The position numbers were made by a program, and so were the translations under genes. The notes beneath the pieces are model-generated. The model made no database searches. It saw only the letters and a list, made by a program, of their open reading frames with translations, and was not told the origin of the DNA. This document shows positions 56,501 to 64,000 of a DNA stretch of 64,000 nucleotides, in pieces (positions within the stretch are counted from its first letter, which is position 1; every line of letters starts with the position of its first letter). The stretch is from Lagopus muta (Eukaryota; Chordata; Aves; Galliformes; Phasianidae), in the NCBI RefSeq assembly GCF_023343835.1, contig NC_064438.1:11451077-11515076 (forward strand), given 5' to 3'.

Positions 56501-59500
56501 ACACATGTCCTCCATGTATATTAAGGAAGTTAATATACCTAAGAAGGCAATTTCATCTCAAAAATTAAGATTTCTTTTTCGGAATTCAAAGGAGGAAAAA
56601 TGTTTTATTGTTCTCACACTGCAAACTTGTTATTCTACTCATATTCGAACCAGGCCTGATTGACATAGTATACTTCAAATACACAGAATCATCTTCAAAT
56701 TATGTTATGTAGGTAAGAAAAACATCAAACTATTATTACAAAGCAGAATTTTTATTGGCTTTGATGTTGCACTTTTACATTAAAAAGGCATTTTATATAA
56801 CAAATGAGCCCATGTACTGTGATCCATACTTCAAATGCCATTCTACACTTGCGAGCTGACTGATTAAAAATTCGAGTTACACATACAATGCATGTTTTAA
56901 GCAAATGTTACATACTGAGCAGCATTTCAATTATACATTTAACTGTTTGCCATTTTGGCTGCTAAATAATTGCAATGCTGTAAGTAATTGTGCTATTGAA
57001 CATGCTTTTTGCGTTTTGAAGCCCTGTAGGTACAAGAGATGATCTCTGCAAAATACTGCTAGGGCTGAAAGACTCAATTTTAATTCTTTACAGCAAGAAA
57101 AAGACCAAGATGGCACCCAATCTATAGATAAAGTACTTGTCACAAATGTTAATAAGGAGTGTCACAAAAATGTTTAAATTCAACTTGTGTATGTTACGCC
57201 AGACTTCGGAAACATCAGAAGCTCAGATTTAGTTCCTCTAATTAGAATATGAAAATAATGGTTCTACTGTAGTTCCATATTTCCCAAGTATTACGTACTA
57301 CCTTTAATAAGTTTGTGATTGCAAAACAGAAGGCAAAATAGATGGATGTCTCCGAGTTGTGCACTCGTATTTACTGGGAAAGTAAATATAAAGAACTGGC
57401 TGTAAAATAGTGTTACTGAGCGGTGGGAATGAAAGGCTGAATATTATAAGGGGTGGTTTAAATGCCAGCAATTGACACACATGTACTAAATGCAATTAAG
57501 CCTGGTAAAAATTGAGTAGTCCAGTTAGAAATTTTAAAATAACTACAAAATTCTGCAAATTAAAAACAAAACGAGCAAACAAAAAGAGGCATTAGGTATG
57601 ATGAGTGACGAATCTAAAAGCAAGAGATCTTGTGCAATGAATTAGGTAAAACAAGGTGATCGTTCTAAAGCTCCAGTGGACCAAATGAAAAATAAATTAA
57701 AAGGCTACAGCGTAAGTGCAATTACAGTACAATCTTGGTTTAGCACCAAGTGAGCAACTGGGTAGCTTCACCAATTAGAATTGCTTTGGTTAGTATCCAA
57801 AACGTATCATTACAAACTTCGATTCTGTACAGCATTTAATCTCAGAACACAACAAAAATTCTTTTCTTCAGCAGCTTAGATTTGAGCCTTATTAGAATAT
57901 TCTACATGTTGAGCTTTAAAGGAGGACTTGCTGCAACTGAAACAAATTTGATCTTAAGTTTCTAATGAGTGTGATTAGGTTTCAAAACTTATTATCCATT
58001 TCTCCTTAAAAACAGAAACAAAAAAGAAAAACCAACCACACAACCTGCTTGGCCTAATATTAGCACAGCTATCTTGCAGCCTAATTTGTGAATTTAAAAG
58101 AAGAATAACCGTGGTAAGAACATTCTAAAAGGCCCATTCCATTATGAAGCAGTTTGAAAATCCTGTAAGTTTCTTACACTTTCTAAATACAATTCTAGTA
58201 AAAAAACAATCACATCTCTGAATTCGCTCTAACAGAGTCTCACCTCCATCCACTCAGCACACTGACCCCTGACCAACTTACCTGCCAAATCTGCTACATA
58301 TACTGTAACTACTAGTAAAAAAAACAACCGTCTGTTAGCTGCACTGTCTGAACTCATTTTATACTGTATAACACTAATTTAATTATACTAGAAGCATCAC
58401 ACACACTCAAGTGAAAGTGCTTGCCAGGAAAAAAAAAAAATAAATCCAAAGGTATTTCTAGTTTAGTCCTTTTAAGGCATATCTAACATACTGAGCCTAT
58501 GTCTGCAGAAATGGGCCTGATGAAAGACCGAGATGAAACAGACTGCCTTTCTCCTTGGCTAAGGGTTCTCTTGCGTTCACGAACTAATGCCTTCTGATGT
58601 CGTTTCATTCTTTCTAGTTGTTCCTCTGCACTCATCTTGCCTCTTTGGTGGTCTCCAGAGTATAAACGTTCCAAGGCACTCTTTGGTCTCTCCTGAAGAA
58701 GTTATAAGGCACACAAAAAAATGTGTTGGAATTAATAAGTTTATAAGGAGCACACAAATAAGCAGCATCTTTCGCCCACCTTATTTCTAAATTAAGATGA
58801 TTTTGCTCTATCGCTTGGTATTAATTTGAATATTTCAATGTTATAATATCTATTAGTACAGGTGATTTTGGTTCCAAACTTTGTTTTTATTGATCTATTA
58901 GAAACGTAGTAAGTTGCCTTTCTACTTCCTGATTCATTTAAGAGAATTAGAAAATAAATAGAATTAAATCATTGGAGATGGGTCCTCTCCCATGGCATTA
59001 GAATCCCATCTCCAGCTATGCAACGTATACTCTGGATTTAAGAAAAATTTGGAAGATCAAGACAGTAGTCTTCAGATGTTCTTTTAAAACTTACCTTGGA
59101 CCTATCTCTTCGAAGAGTTGCATATGATGAAATGGTAGATGACTGGTGCAATCTGGAAGTTGATCCAGACAAGCCTTTATAAGGAAAAAGAAAATGCTTT
59201 AAAACCAAGATGTGCCAGATACTTTTCTTTTTTCTTATGATATTTTCATTATTTTAGTTCACATTTCTCTTTTTTTTTTTTCTTCAGTTCAGAAGGTCAT
59301 GAGAGGCAGGAAATTTCATTTCAACCACAACTGTTTTGAGTCACTAACGATCAAAACACAAAAGTCTATGATACTTTGATACTTTAAACATATATTAAAT
59401 GAAGTATGGGGTGAACTCAGCTGTACAACAACATATATGCTTTACAAATAATCACATCTATGAAGAAGAACAAACCTTAACAGTGCTTAGAGTTATAGGG

Positions 59501-62500
59501 ATAAAAAAACAAACTACTTTTCCTCAAATATCCTCTCTAACTTCATCTGTTAAATGGTGAAAAGACTTTAGCACAATGAGATCCTAGTGACAAGTCACAT
59601 TTAGTGTTTGGAGGCATCGCATTTTTATTCTTTACTGCTTCCATTTCACTGACTTCTACATGTATTTCAATACACATACTTTAAAAAAAAAAATCACTTG
59701 AGTTTGTGAATACAACACAGAAATAATAAGGAAAAGCAATTGTGAATACAGGAGATATTCTAACTGCTAAATTCATTTTTTCGCTATGCTTTTTGTTTCT
59801 TTAAGAATTACATACGAAGCTCCTTTGCCAAAGGGTGGTAATCCATAATAGCACCATTAAAATCACAGATTCTCTAGAACTTCCCAGCACTGTGCAGTTA
59901 ACCTAAAAATAACAACCTCAAGATAAAGATCGTCTCCAGCAAATCCTAAGAGAGAAGCTCCTATGCAAGAAGTTCTGTTACAAATCAACTGTGTTAATTC
60001 CCGGCTTACCACGAGTAGGCAATGTCTGGTATCCACTATCAACAGTTACAAAACCACTGGAAGGTTGGCTGAGGTCACCGCCTATCATTGCTAGTTCTGG
60101 TTCACTCACATATGAACGCAGTTCTACCTGTGTGGAAAGATATTTATTGGCTCAAATGACATCACAGACAGCAAGTCTGAAGTCTTAAAACAAATCCCAG
60201 CAATTTTGTTTCTGCATTACTGAATCTGTCTCTGCCATTACTGTAACATACAGATCTCTTCCGTTTTCTCTCTCTTCCCTCTCATTACAAGATCTAGCAG
60301 TACACATATTTCACAGACACTACTGTCTGTTATTGGTTCACACGTTCCTTACAGTGCAGATGGTCGATGAGTGCTCACCCTATAATCTCCGTTTACATAC
60401 TGTCCTAGTTCTCTGTCTCTCTTTCTTTCATCTGACTGACGTTTCAGGCCTCGCACTGACGTGTGTCTGATGACAGTGGCTTCTCTTGGGAGTGGTGGAA
60501 CAGCTGGTGGCTGATCTTCAGGACTGTATAACTGAGGAAGAGGTGGTCTGGGCGGTGCTTCATCTTCCTGGTCAGAAAAAGCACAGGTATGTGGCAAACA
60601 GTCTGGTCTGGAATAAACTGTCTGAAAGTTCATAACATTATACAAATTATTTGTAATTGCTTTACCATGCTCTTCTCTGTCCACCAGAAGCTTGAGTTCT
60701 TGAAAGCAAACAAGACCCAAGAAAGCAAATAACCAGTGAACCAAAAGGCATAATTAACTAAACAGCAAGGAAGGCTCTGCTATGGTACATTCTAAAACAC
60801 TATATAGCTACTGTGAGTAAGCCTCCAGGTTACTAACATAGGACTAGAGGAAATGGCCTCAAGTTGCGCCAGGGGAGATTCAAGTTGGATGTTAGGAAAT
60901 ACTTCTCCAAGAGTGGTCAGACACTGGAATGAGCTGTCCAGGGAGGTGGGAGTCACCATTCCTGGAGGTGTTCAAGGAATGTTTAGATGTTGTACTGAGG
61001 GACACTGTTTAGTGGGCAATATTGGTGATAGGTGGACGGTTGGACTGGATGATCTTGGAGGTCTTTTCCAACCTTGTTGATTTTATGATTCTAAACACTC
61101 TTGTGTATTTGTTACTGCTCAGTTTGATTATAACCCTTAAGTCTCCCTTTGCTGTGCCTCTACATTGCATGCACTTAGCAACCATGAAAGCTTTCTGTCA
61201 GAAGCAAATGGAAACAGCGGAGAACAAGGCTCACAACAGCAGTACTTACAACCTTTGGCATTAGCCTAACTGGCGACTGAAGAGGTGGCTCAATTTTTTT
61301 CAGCTGTGGTACTTGTTGCTGCGTTCTGGCCTGGAAGTAAGGCTGTGGATACAGTCTCACCTCTAGGGAAGGTTTGACCAGGCTGGATGGAGGGCTTTGT
61401 GGAACTGAAGGTTTGCTCTCCACGGTTGTGAGAGAAGCCGGTAAGGAAGGCACTGTAGACTGAGAAAATGAAGGCACTGTTTTTCTTTCTAGGGGAGAAA
61501 TATGCATATCTGTTAGATTCTGTGTTTCTTCTATCTGTCAACAATGTTCATACAAATAGAAATCAATATCATTAAGCTCTCAAAATTATTTCCAACATAA
61601 ATTGAGGGTTTTTTGATATAAAAATCTACAACTGCTGGCTTATGGCAGGGATGAGAAACATTTTCTTGATGAGGATCAAATAACCTTTCAGGCTAAAAAT
61701 AAAAATATACATTAATACCATTCAAACAAATCCCTTGGCAAGAGGGAGAGGAGGAAAAGTTCACGTCATATGCAATCATTACAGTGGCTGGATATGGCTC
61801 CCTACCTCATAATCCTTTGGCTACAGAGCTAGATATACATACCTGTGCTTAAGGTATAAGCACCAATAGCCATACCTTAAATAAAATCTCACCAAGAACA
61901 ATTTAATTTCCGTGTGTAAAATGGTAAGCAAAGACACTCAAAATACAACATAAATTTACAAGAGGCATTAACAGCCTCTTGGTATCCCAGCGTTGTCTTT
62001 TATTTGAAACATAATAAAGCAATTGAAATGCAGACCACACATTCTTTTCTTTCTTCTATTTCATAGCTGATGTTGCTGCCCTGCCCACCAAGCACCTGCC
62101 TGAAGAGGAAAGGGGGAAGGCAATTGGGGCAAGGGCAGTCGTGCAGAATCCAAGAGGAAAAAAAAAAAGCAGATGAGCACAGAGAGGAGCTCCCAGACAA
62201 CATACAGAACAGATACTACTTTGGTATGAGTCTGGTGTACGTGTGAAGCTATTTCTGTGACCTGCATAACTAATCCCACTGCTATTGTTCTCTTTTTTGT
62301 GGCTTGTTATGCTTCAGTATGTCAAACAGAAAAAACACATGCTTTTTTGCTGGCTCAACCAAAGAAATGCCAAAACAATGTGCTCAAGATACAGAGATTT
62401 CCAATGTAGAAATTATCAGAACTGTGTTTTCTGCTCTGGAACATACTTCTCAAGTATTCACATAGATTCAAAGATTCAACTGCATTTGTATATATATATA

Positions 62501-62641
62501 TATATTTTACATTTTAATTATGTTCTCTTTACCTGGATTCTTGATGGAGTCCACTATTGTTTTGTAATTTGCTTTATTTGCACTCAAGCCAGCCGTAACA
62601 TCTTCAATTCTCCACAAGTCTTTTTGTATTTGTGTTTTCTC
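53384..62641 (-). CDS. PLEKHA7: PLEKHA7, C-terminal part, nine coding exons (partial)
   Basis: Read right to left, 62641-62533, 61488-61250, 60567-60379, 60127-60010, 59174-59095, 58692-58492, 55413-55255, 54420-54287 and 53526-53384 join in phase with canonical splice sites to about 457 codons. Landmarks match vertebrate PLEKHA7: QKDLWRIEDV, VPQLKKIEPPLQSPV, EDEAPPRPPLPQLYSPEDQP, IRHTSVRGLKRQSDERKRDR, LRSYVSEPELAMIGGD, SGSTSRLHQSSTISSYATLR, RPKSALERLYSGDHQRGKMS, WLKVQPVAV, DYDLDISRE, IPERYVELEPEEP and ISYALASEASQRSKEVA. PLEKHA7 is a zonula-adherens scaffold: its N-terminal WW pair binds PDZD11, a central part binds p120-catenin, and the C-terminal half binds CAMSAP3 (Nezha), tethering microtubule minus ends. 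The window holds the tail of the coiled-coil region, the proline-rich segment and the C-terminal CAMSAP3-binding part; WW and PH exons lie beyond the right edge. Confidence 0.96.
53527..54286 (-). other. PLEKHA7: PLEKHA7 intron
   Basis: A 760-base intron, donor GTCGGT after TCAAG. The donor is weaker than its neighbours (C at +3), which might permit some retention. No other feature was seen. Confidence 0.85.
54287..54420 (-). CDS. PLEKHA7: PLEKHA7 coding exon
   Basis: 134 bases after TGTTCCACAG, starting in phase 0. It encodes LSKPEKVAIPERYVELEPEE followed by PLSTEELAARQRKAEKIKNI and LTKS, ending with two bases of a Ser codon. The acidic-then-basic helix around AARQRKAEKIKNIL is characteristic of the PLEKHA7 C-terminus. 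Confidence 0.95.
54421..55254 (-). other. PLEKHA7: PLEKHA7 intron
   Basis: An 834-base intron between the DISRE and LSKPEK exons. No additional exon or repeat was recognised. Confidence 0.85.
55255..55413 (-). CDS. PLEKHA7: PLEKHA7 coding exon
   Basis: 159 bases, 53 codons, phase 0 at both ends, between CTATTACCAG and GTAACA. It encodes WKREQEFDLQLLERAIRGED, then KDENEWLKVQPVAVAVTETD and LEPQDYDLDISRE. It is acidic, with a DLQLLERA helix. Length and phase allow in-frame skipping. Confidence 0.96.
55414..58491 (-). other. PLEKHA7: PLEKHA7 intron
   Basis: A 3.1-kb AT-rich intron. The flanking exons join directly (DIGS to WKREQ) as in mammals, so no exon is missing. Open frames inside it (for example 55682-56047 on the plus strand) have no support. 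Confidence 0.85.
58492..58692 (-). CDS. PLEKHA7: PLEKHA7 coding exon
   Basis: 201 bases, 67 codons, phase 0 at both ends, between TAACTTCTTCAG and GTATGT. It encodes ERPKSALERLYSGDHQRGKM, then SAEEQLERMKRHQKALVRER and KRTLSQGERQSVSSRSFI..DIGS. It is strongly basic and helical (coiled-coil-like) in the middle. Reading through the donor adds Val-Cys and a TAG, so splicing is required. Confidence 0.96.
58693..59094 (-). other. PLEKHA7: PLEKHA7 intron
   Basis: A 402-base intron, donor GTAAGT, acceptor CTTCTTCAG. No other feature was seen. Confidence 0.85.
59095..59174 (-). CDS. PLEKHA7: PLEKHA7 coding exon
   Basis: 80 bases between TTATAAAG and GTAAGT. It completes a Gly codon and encodes LSGSTSRLHQSSTISSYATL followed by RRDRSK. 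It is Ser-rich and basic, a plausible phosphorylation segment. Confidence 0.95.
59175..60009 (-). other. PLEKHA7: PLEKHA7 intron
   Basis: An 835-base AT-rich intron with T-rich stretches near 59267-59282. No exon or transposon was recognised. Confidence 0.85.
60010..60127 (-). CDS. PLEKHA7: PLEKHA7 coding exon
   Basis: 118 bases between TTCCACACAG and GTAAGC, starting in phase 0 and ending with one base of a Gly codon. It encodes VELRSYVSEPELAMIGGDLS and QPSSGFVTVDSGYQTLPTR. Confidence 0.95.
60128..60378 (-). other. PLEKHA7: PLEKHA7 intron
   Basis: A 251-base intron, donor GTGAGC. No other feature was seen. Confidence 0.85.
60379..60567 (-). CDS. PLEKHA7: PLEKHA7 coding exon, proline-rich
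   Basis: 189 bases, 63 codons, phase 0 at both ends, after TTTTCTGACCAG. It encodes EDEAPPRPPLPQLYSPEDQP, then PAVPPLPREATVIRHTSVRG and LKRQSDERKRDRELGQYVNG plus DYR. The PPRPPLP run is an SH3-ligand-like motif; a basic, charged helix follows. Confidence 0.96.
60568..61249 (-). other. PLEKHA7: PLEKHA7 intron carrying a CR1 copy
   Basis: A 682-base intron, donor GTAAGT. A CR1 fragment in antisense orientation fills about 60838-61095. A 33-base exon-like segment at 60666-60698 was considered and rejected. Confidence 0.85.
60838..61095 (+). mobile_element. CR1 LINE, 5'-truncated 3' end, in PLEKHA7 intron
   Basis: The plus-strand sequence follows the CR1 3' end: GGAAATGGCCTCAAGTTG, GCCAGGGGAGATTCAAGTTG, GGAGGTGTTCAAGGAATG, GGTCTTTTCCAACCTTG and a terminal TTTTATGATTCT. 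The reverse-transcriptase C-terminal frame is broken but still partly readable (VVRHWNELSREVG). About 255 bases remain. It lies antisense to PLEKHA7 and less than 160 bases from the next exon. Confidence 0.93.
61250..61488 (-). CDS. PLEKHA7: PLEKHA7 coding exon, Ser/Pro-rich
   Basis: 239 bases between TTCTCCCCTAG and GTAAGT. It completes a Glu codon and encodes RKTVPSFSQSTVPSLPASLT, a Ser/Pro-rich stretch (ESKPSVPQSPPSSLVKPS), LEVRLYPQPYFQARTQQQVP and QLKKIEPPLQSPVRLMPKV, ending in phase 0. It is low-complexity and probably disordered. Confidence 0.94.
61489..62532 (-). other. PLEKHA7: PLEKHA7 intron
   Basis: A 1.0-kb intron, donor GTAAAG, with a TA-rich microsatellite near 62489-62505. No other exon was recognised. 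Confidence 0.85.
62533..62641 (-). CDS. PLEKHA7: PLEKHA7 coding exon, most upstream in window
   Basis: 109 bases after CTAAACTATCAG, starting in phase 0. It encodes EKTQIQKDLWRIEDVTAGLS and ANKANYKTIVDSIKNP plus one base. It is the end of the central coiled-coil region; QKDLWRIEDV is a clear family signature also shared by the paralogues PLEKHA5 and PLEKHA6. The assignment to PLEKHA7 rests on the downstream exons and the neighbouring C11orf58. Confidence 0.94.
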
Positions 62642-64000
62642 CTGATAGTTTAGAAAAAAAAAAAAAAAGGACAAAAAATTATATCCCTTTTTAAATTACA
62701 ATGGATTTCTATTTCTTTTACCAAAACCAAACTAATGTTTCAGAACTTACATGAGAACTTACAGGCATAAAAATAGGTTACACAATTATTTTAATGTTTA
62801 AAACAAGCAAAAACCACATTACCCACAGACCAACATATCTTGCACACAGATCCATAGAATTTAGAGCATTTTGAGTCTTGGGAGATTTCCTAGAGAAGAC
62901 ATGGAATGAGACATCTCTATATTGTTCCCTACAATATTATTCAGGCTACAAAATCCTGGTTCTACATAAACTGAGCTTACAGAGACTTTTAAATTGAACT
63001 TTTCTTAAATCCTTTAGCATGCTAAGGATTAGGATGCTAAGGTTGCAGATTTATTAATTGCAGATTTAGAGGAAATGTCCGATATTAAAAACAAAAAATA
63101 TGTGCTCTCTATGAATAATGCTATAAAATTGTCTAACAGCCTGTAATGAATTAAATATAAAACCAAAACTAACTGAGAAGAAATGACAAATATAATTTCT
63201 TTCTATACTTGGATGGTTAAGCCTACTGGATATAATATGTTCTTAAGTCTCAACTTGTGTCCTGTTTGTTCTACTAATTCTTCCCAGCAGGCAAGAATGG
63301 GAAGCTTTCTCTACCCCCTGGACTCTGCCTTTGTGTATCTTGTGGCTAGAGGCTGTGGCTACTGAAGCCATCACTTCAGACGTGTTTATTGCAATCATAA
63401 ACCACAGGTAAAAACAGCTATTCAAGGCGTGTGGTTTTTTTGTTGGTTATTTTTTTGTTTTGTTTTGTTTTTTTCCTCCACAGGTTGTAAGTAATGTTGT
63501 TAATTTACTGTAATCTATTACTTTTCCTAAGGAATCAATGCCTAATAACTCTTCCTTAAAAAAAAAAAAAATAACAGCACTAAGAAAAAAATAAATAATA
63601 CTGTTTTCCACGTGGCTTTATAAAGGCAGAATGTTGTGCAACACTAGTTAGGAATTGTTTACAAACTCCTTAGCAACACTAGGAATCTATCACTTGCCAG
63701 GAGCTGCAAAATAACTAATTAATCTCATAAACCTGAAAGAGAAAAACTTTAGTAAAAGCTCTTACACCTCACAGAACTAGAGAAAGCTTATGAATTGCTT
63801 TCTGCTTTCTGTTTTAGCTCAGAAAATACGTCCAGTCAAGTTATAGATCAGCAAACAGGGTGTCAAGAACACAAACATTTAAATGATGGAGAACGTTATT
63901 TGCCTGCAGTAATCTCACTCCATGGATGGGATATCTTGAAAGACTGTCAGGATACAAACTATAAATTTGCACATTTCATTACGTTTTTCTGAGATTAATC
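62642..64000 (-). other. PLEKHA7: PLEKHA7 intron, continues beyond window
   Basis: About 1.36 kb with no recognisable upstream exon. It contains a TTTTG-type T-rich tract near 63436-63474 and an A-run near 63557-63571. Confidence 0.75.

Noticed and set aside
58577-58768. A 63-codon minus-strand frame overlapping a PLEKHA7 exon
   Set aside because: It is the +1 shadow of the real exon frame (58492-58692), which matches PLEKHA7 and has consistent phases.
60666-60698. A 33-base segment on the minus strand with AG and GT borders reading ELKLLVDREEH
   Set aside because: That reading needs phase 1, but the exons on either side (61250 and 60379) join in phase 0. In phase 0 the segment gives an unrelated, unlikely peptide.

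Overview
The window is vertebrate nuclear DNA, almost certainly from a bird and plausibly a chicken-like galliform. The evidence is spliced genes with canonical GT/AG introns, CpG-island promoters, three CR1 LINE fragments (two with the characteristic 3' end), one internally deleted mariner element and otherwise few repeats. No bacterial, plasmid, phage or CRISPR structure is present.

Two protein genes can be reconstructed exon by exon. C11orf58 (SMAP, small acidic protein) lies complete on the + strand: five coding exons between 35969 and 40082 encode 170 residues, starting in a CpG island. PLEKHA7, an adherens-junction protein, enters from the right edge on the - strand: nine consecutive coding exons between 62641 and 53384 give about 457 residues of its C-terminal part, all in phase. 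The WW and PH domain exons lie beyond the right edge. The genes converge tail to tail. The vertebrate order SOX6 - C11orf58 - PLEKHA7 makes the left flank the upstream side of SOX6.

Layout: 1-3.5 kb is single-copy DNA with one strong - strand splice donor. A CpG island at 3.5-5.0 kb has strong donors on both strands and is a candidate distal SOX6 promoter or first exon (inference; no SOX6 coding sequence is here). From 5 to 35 kb there is gene-free AT-rich DNA with a CORE-SINE/MIR-like relic, an old sauropsid repeat, the mariner remnant, two CR1 copies and a 26-bp perfect palindrome. From 35.3 to 36.6 kb is the C11orf58 promoter island with GC boxes, a CCAAT box and two inverted ZNF143-like motifs. 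From 40.3 to 47.5 kb is the intergenic gap. From about 47.5 to 49.05 kb is the likely PLEKHA7 3' UTR and terminal exon, followed by a 4.3-kb last intron with a 251-bp inverted-repeat element and an (AT)32 tract, then the PLEKHA7 exon cluster, with another CR1 in one intron.

I see no convincing new biological system. The most checkable leads are the unresolved PLEKHA7 C-terminus (an open 30-codon frame directly behind the putative stop), possible antisense SOX6 first exons at both CpG islands, and the paired inverted ZNF143-like motifs in the C11orf58 promoter.
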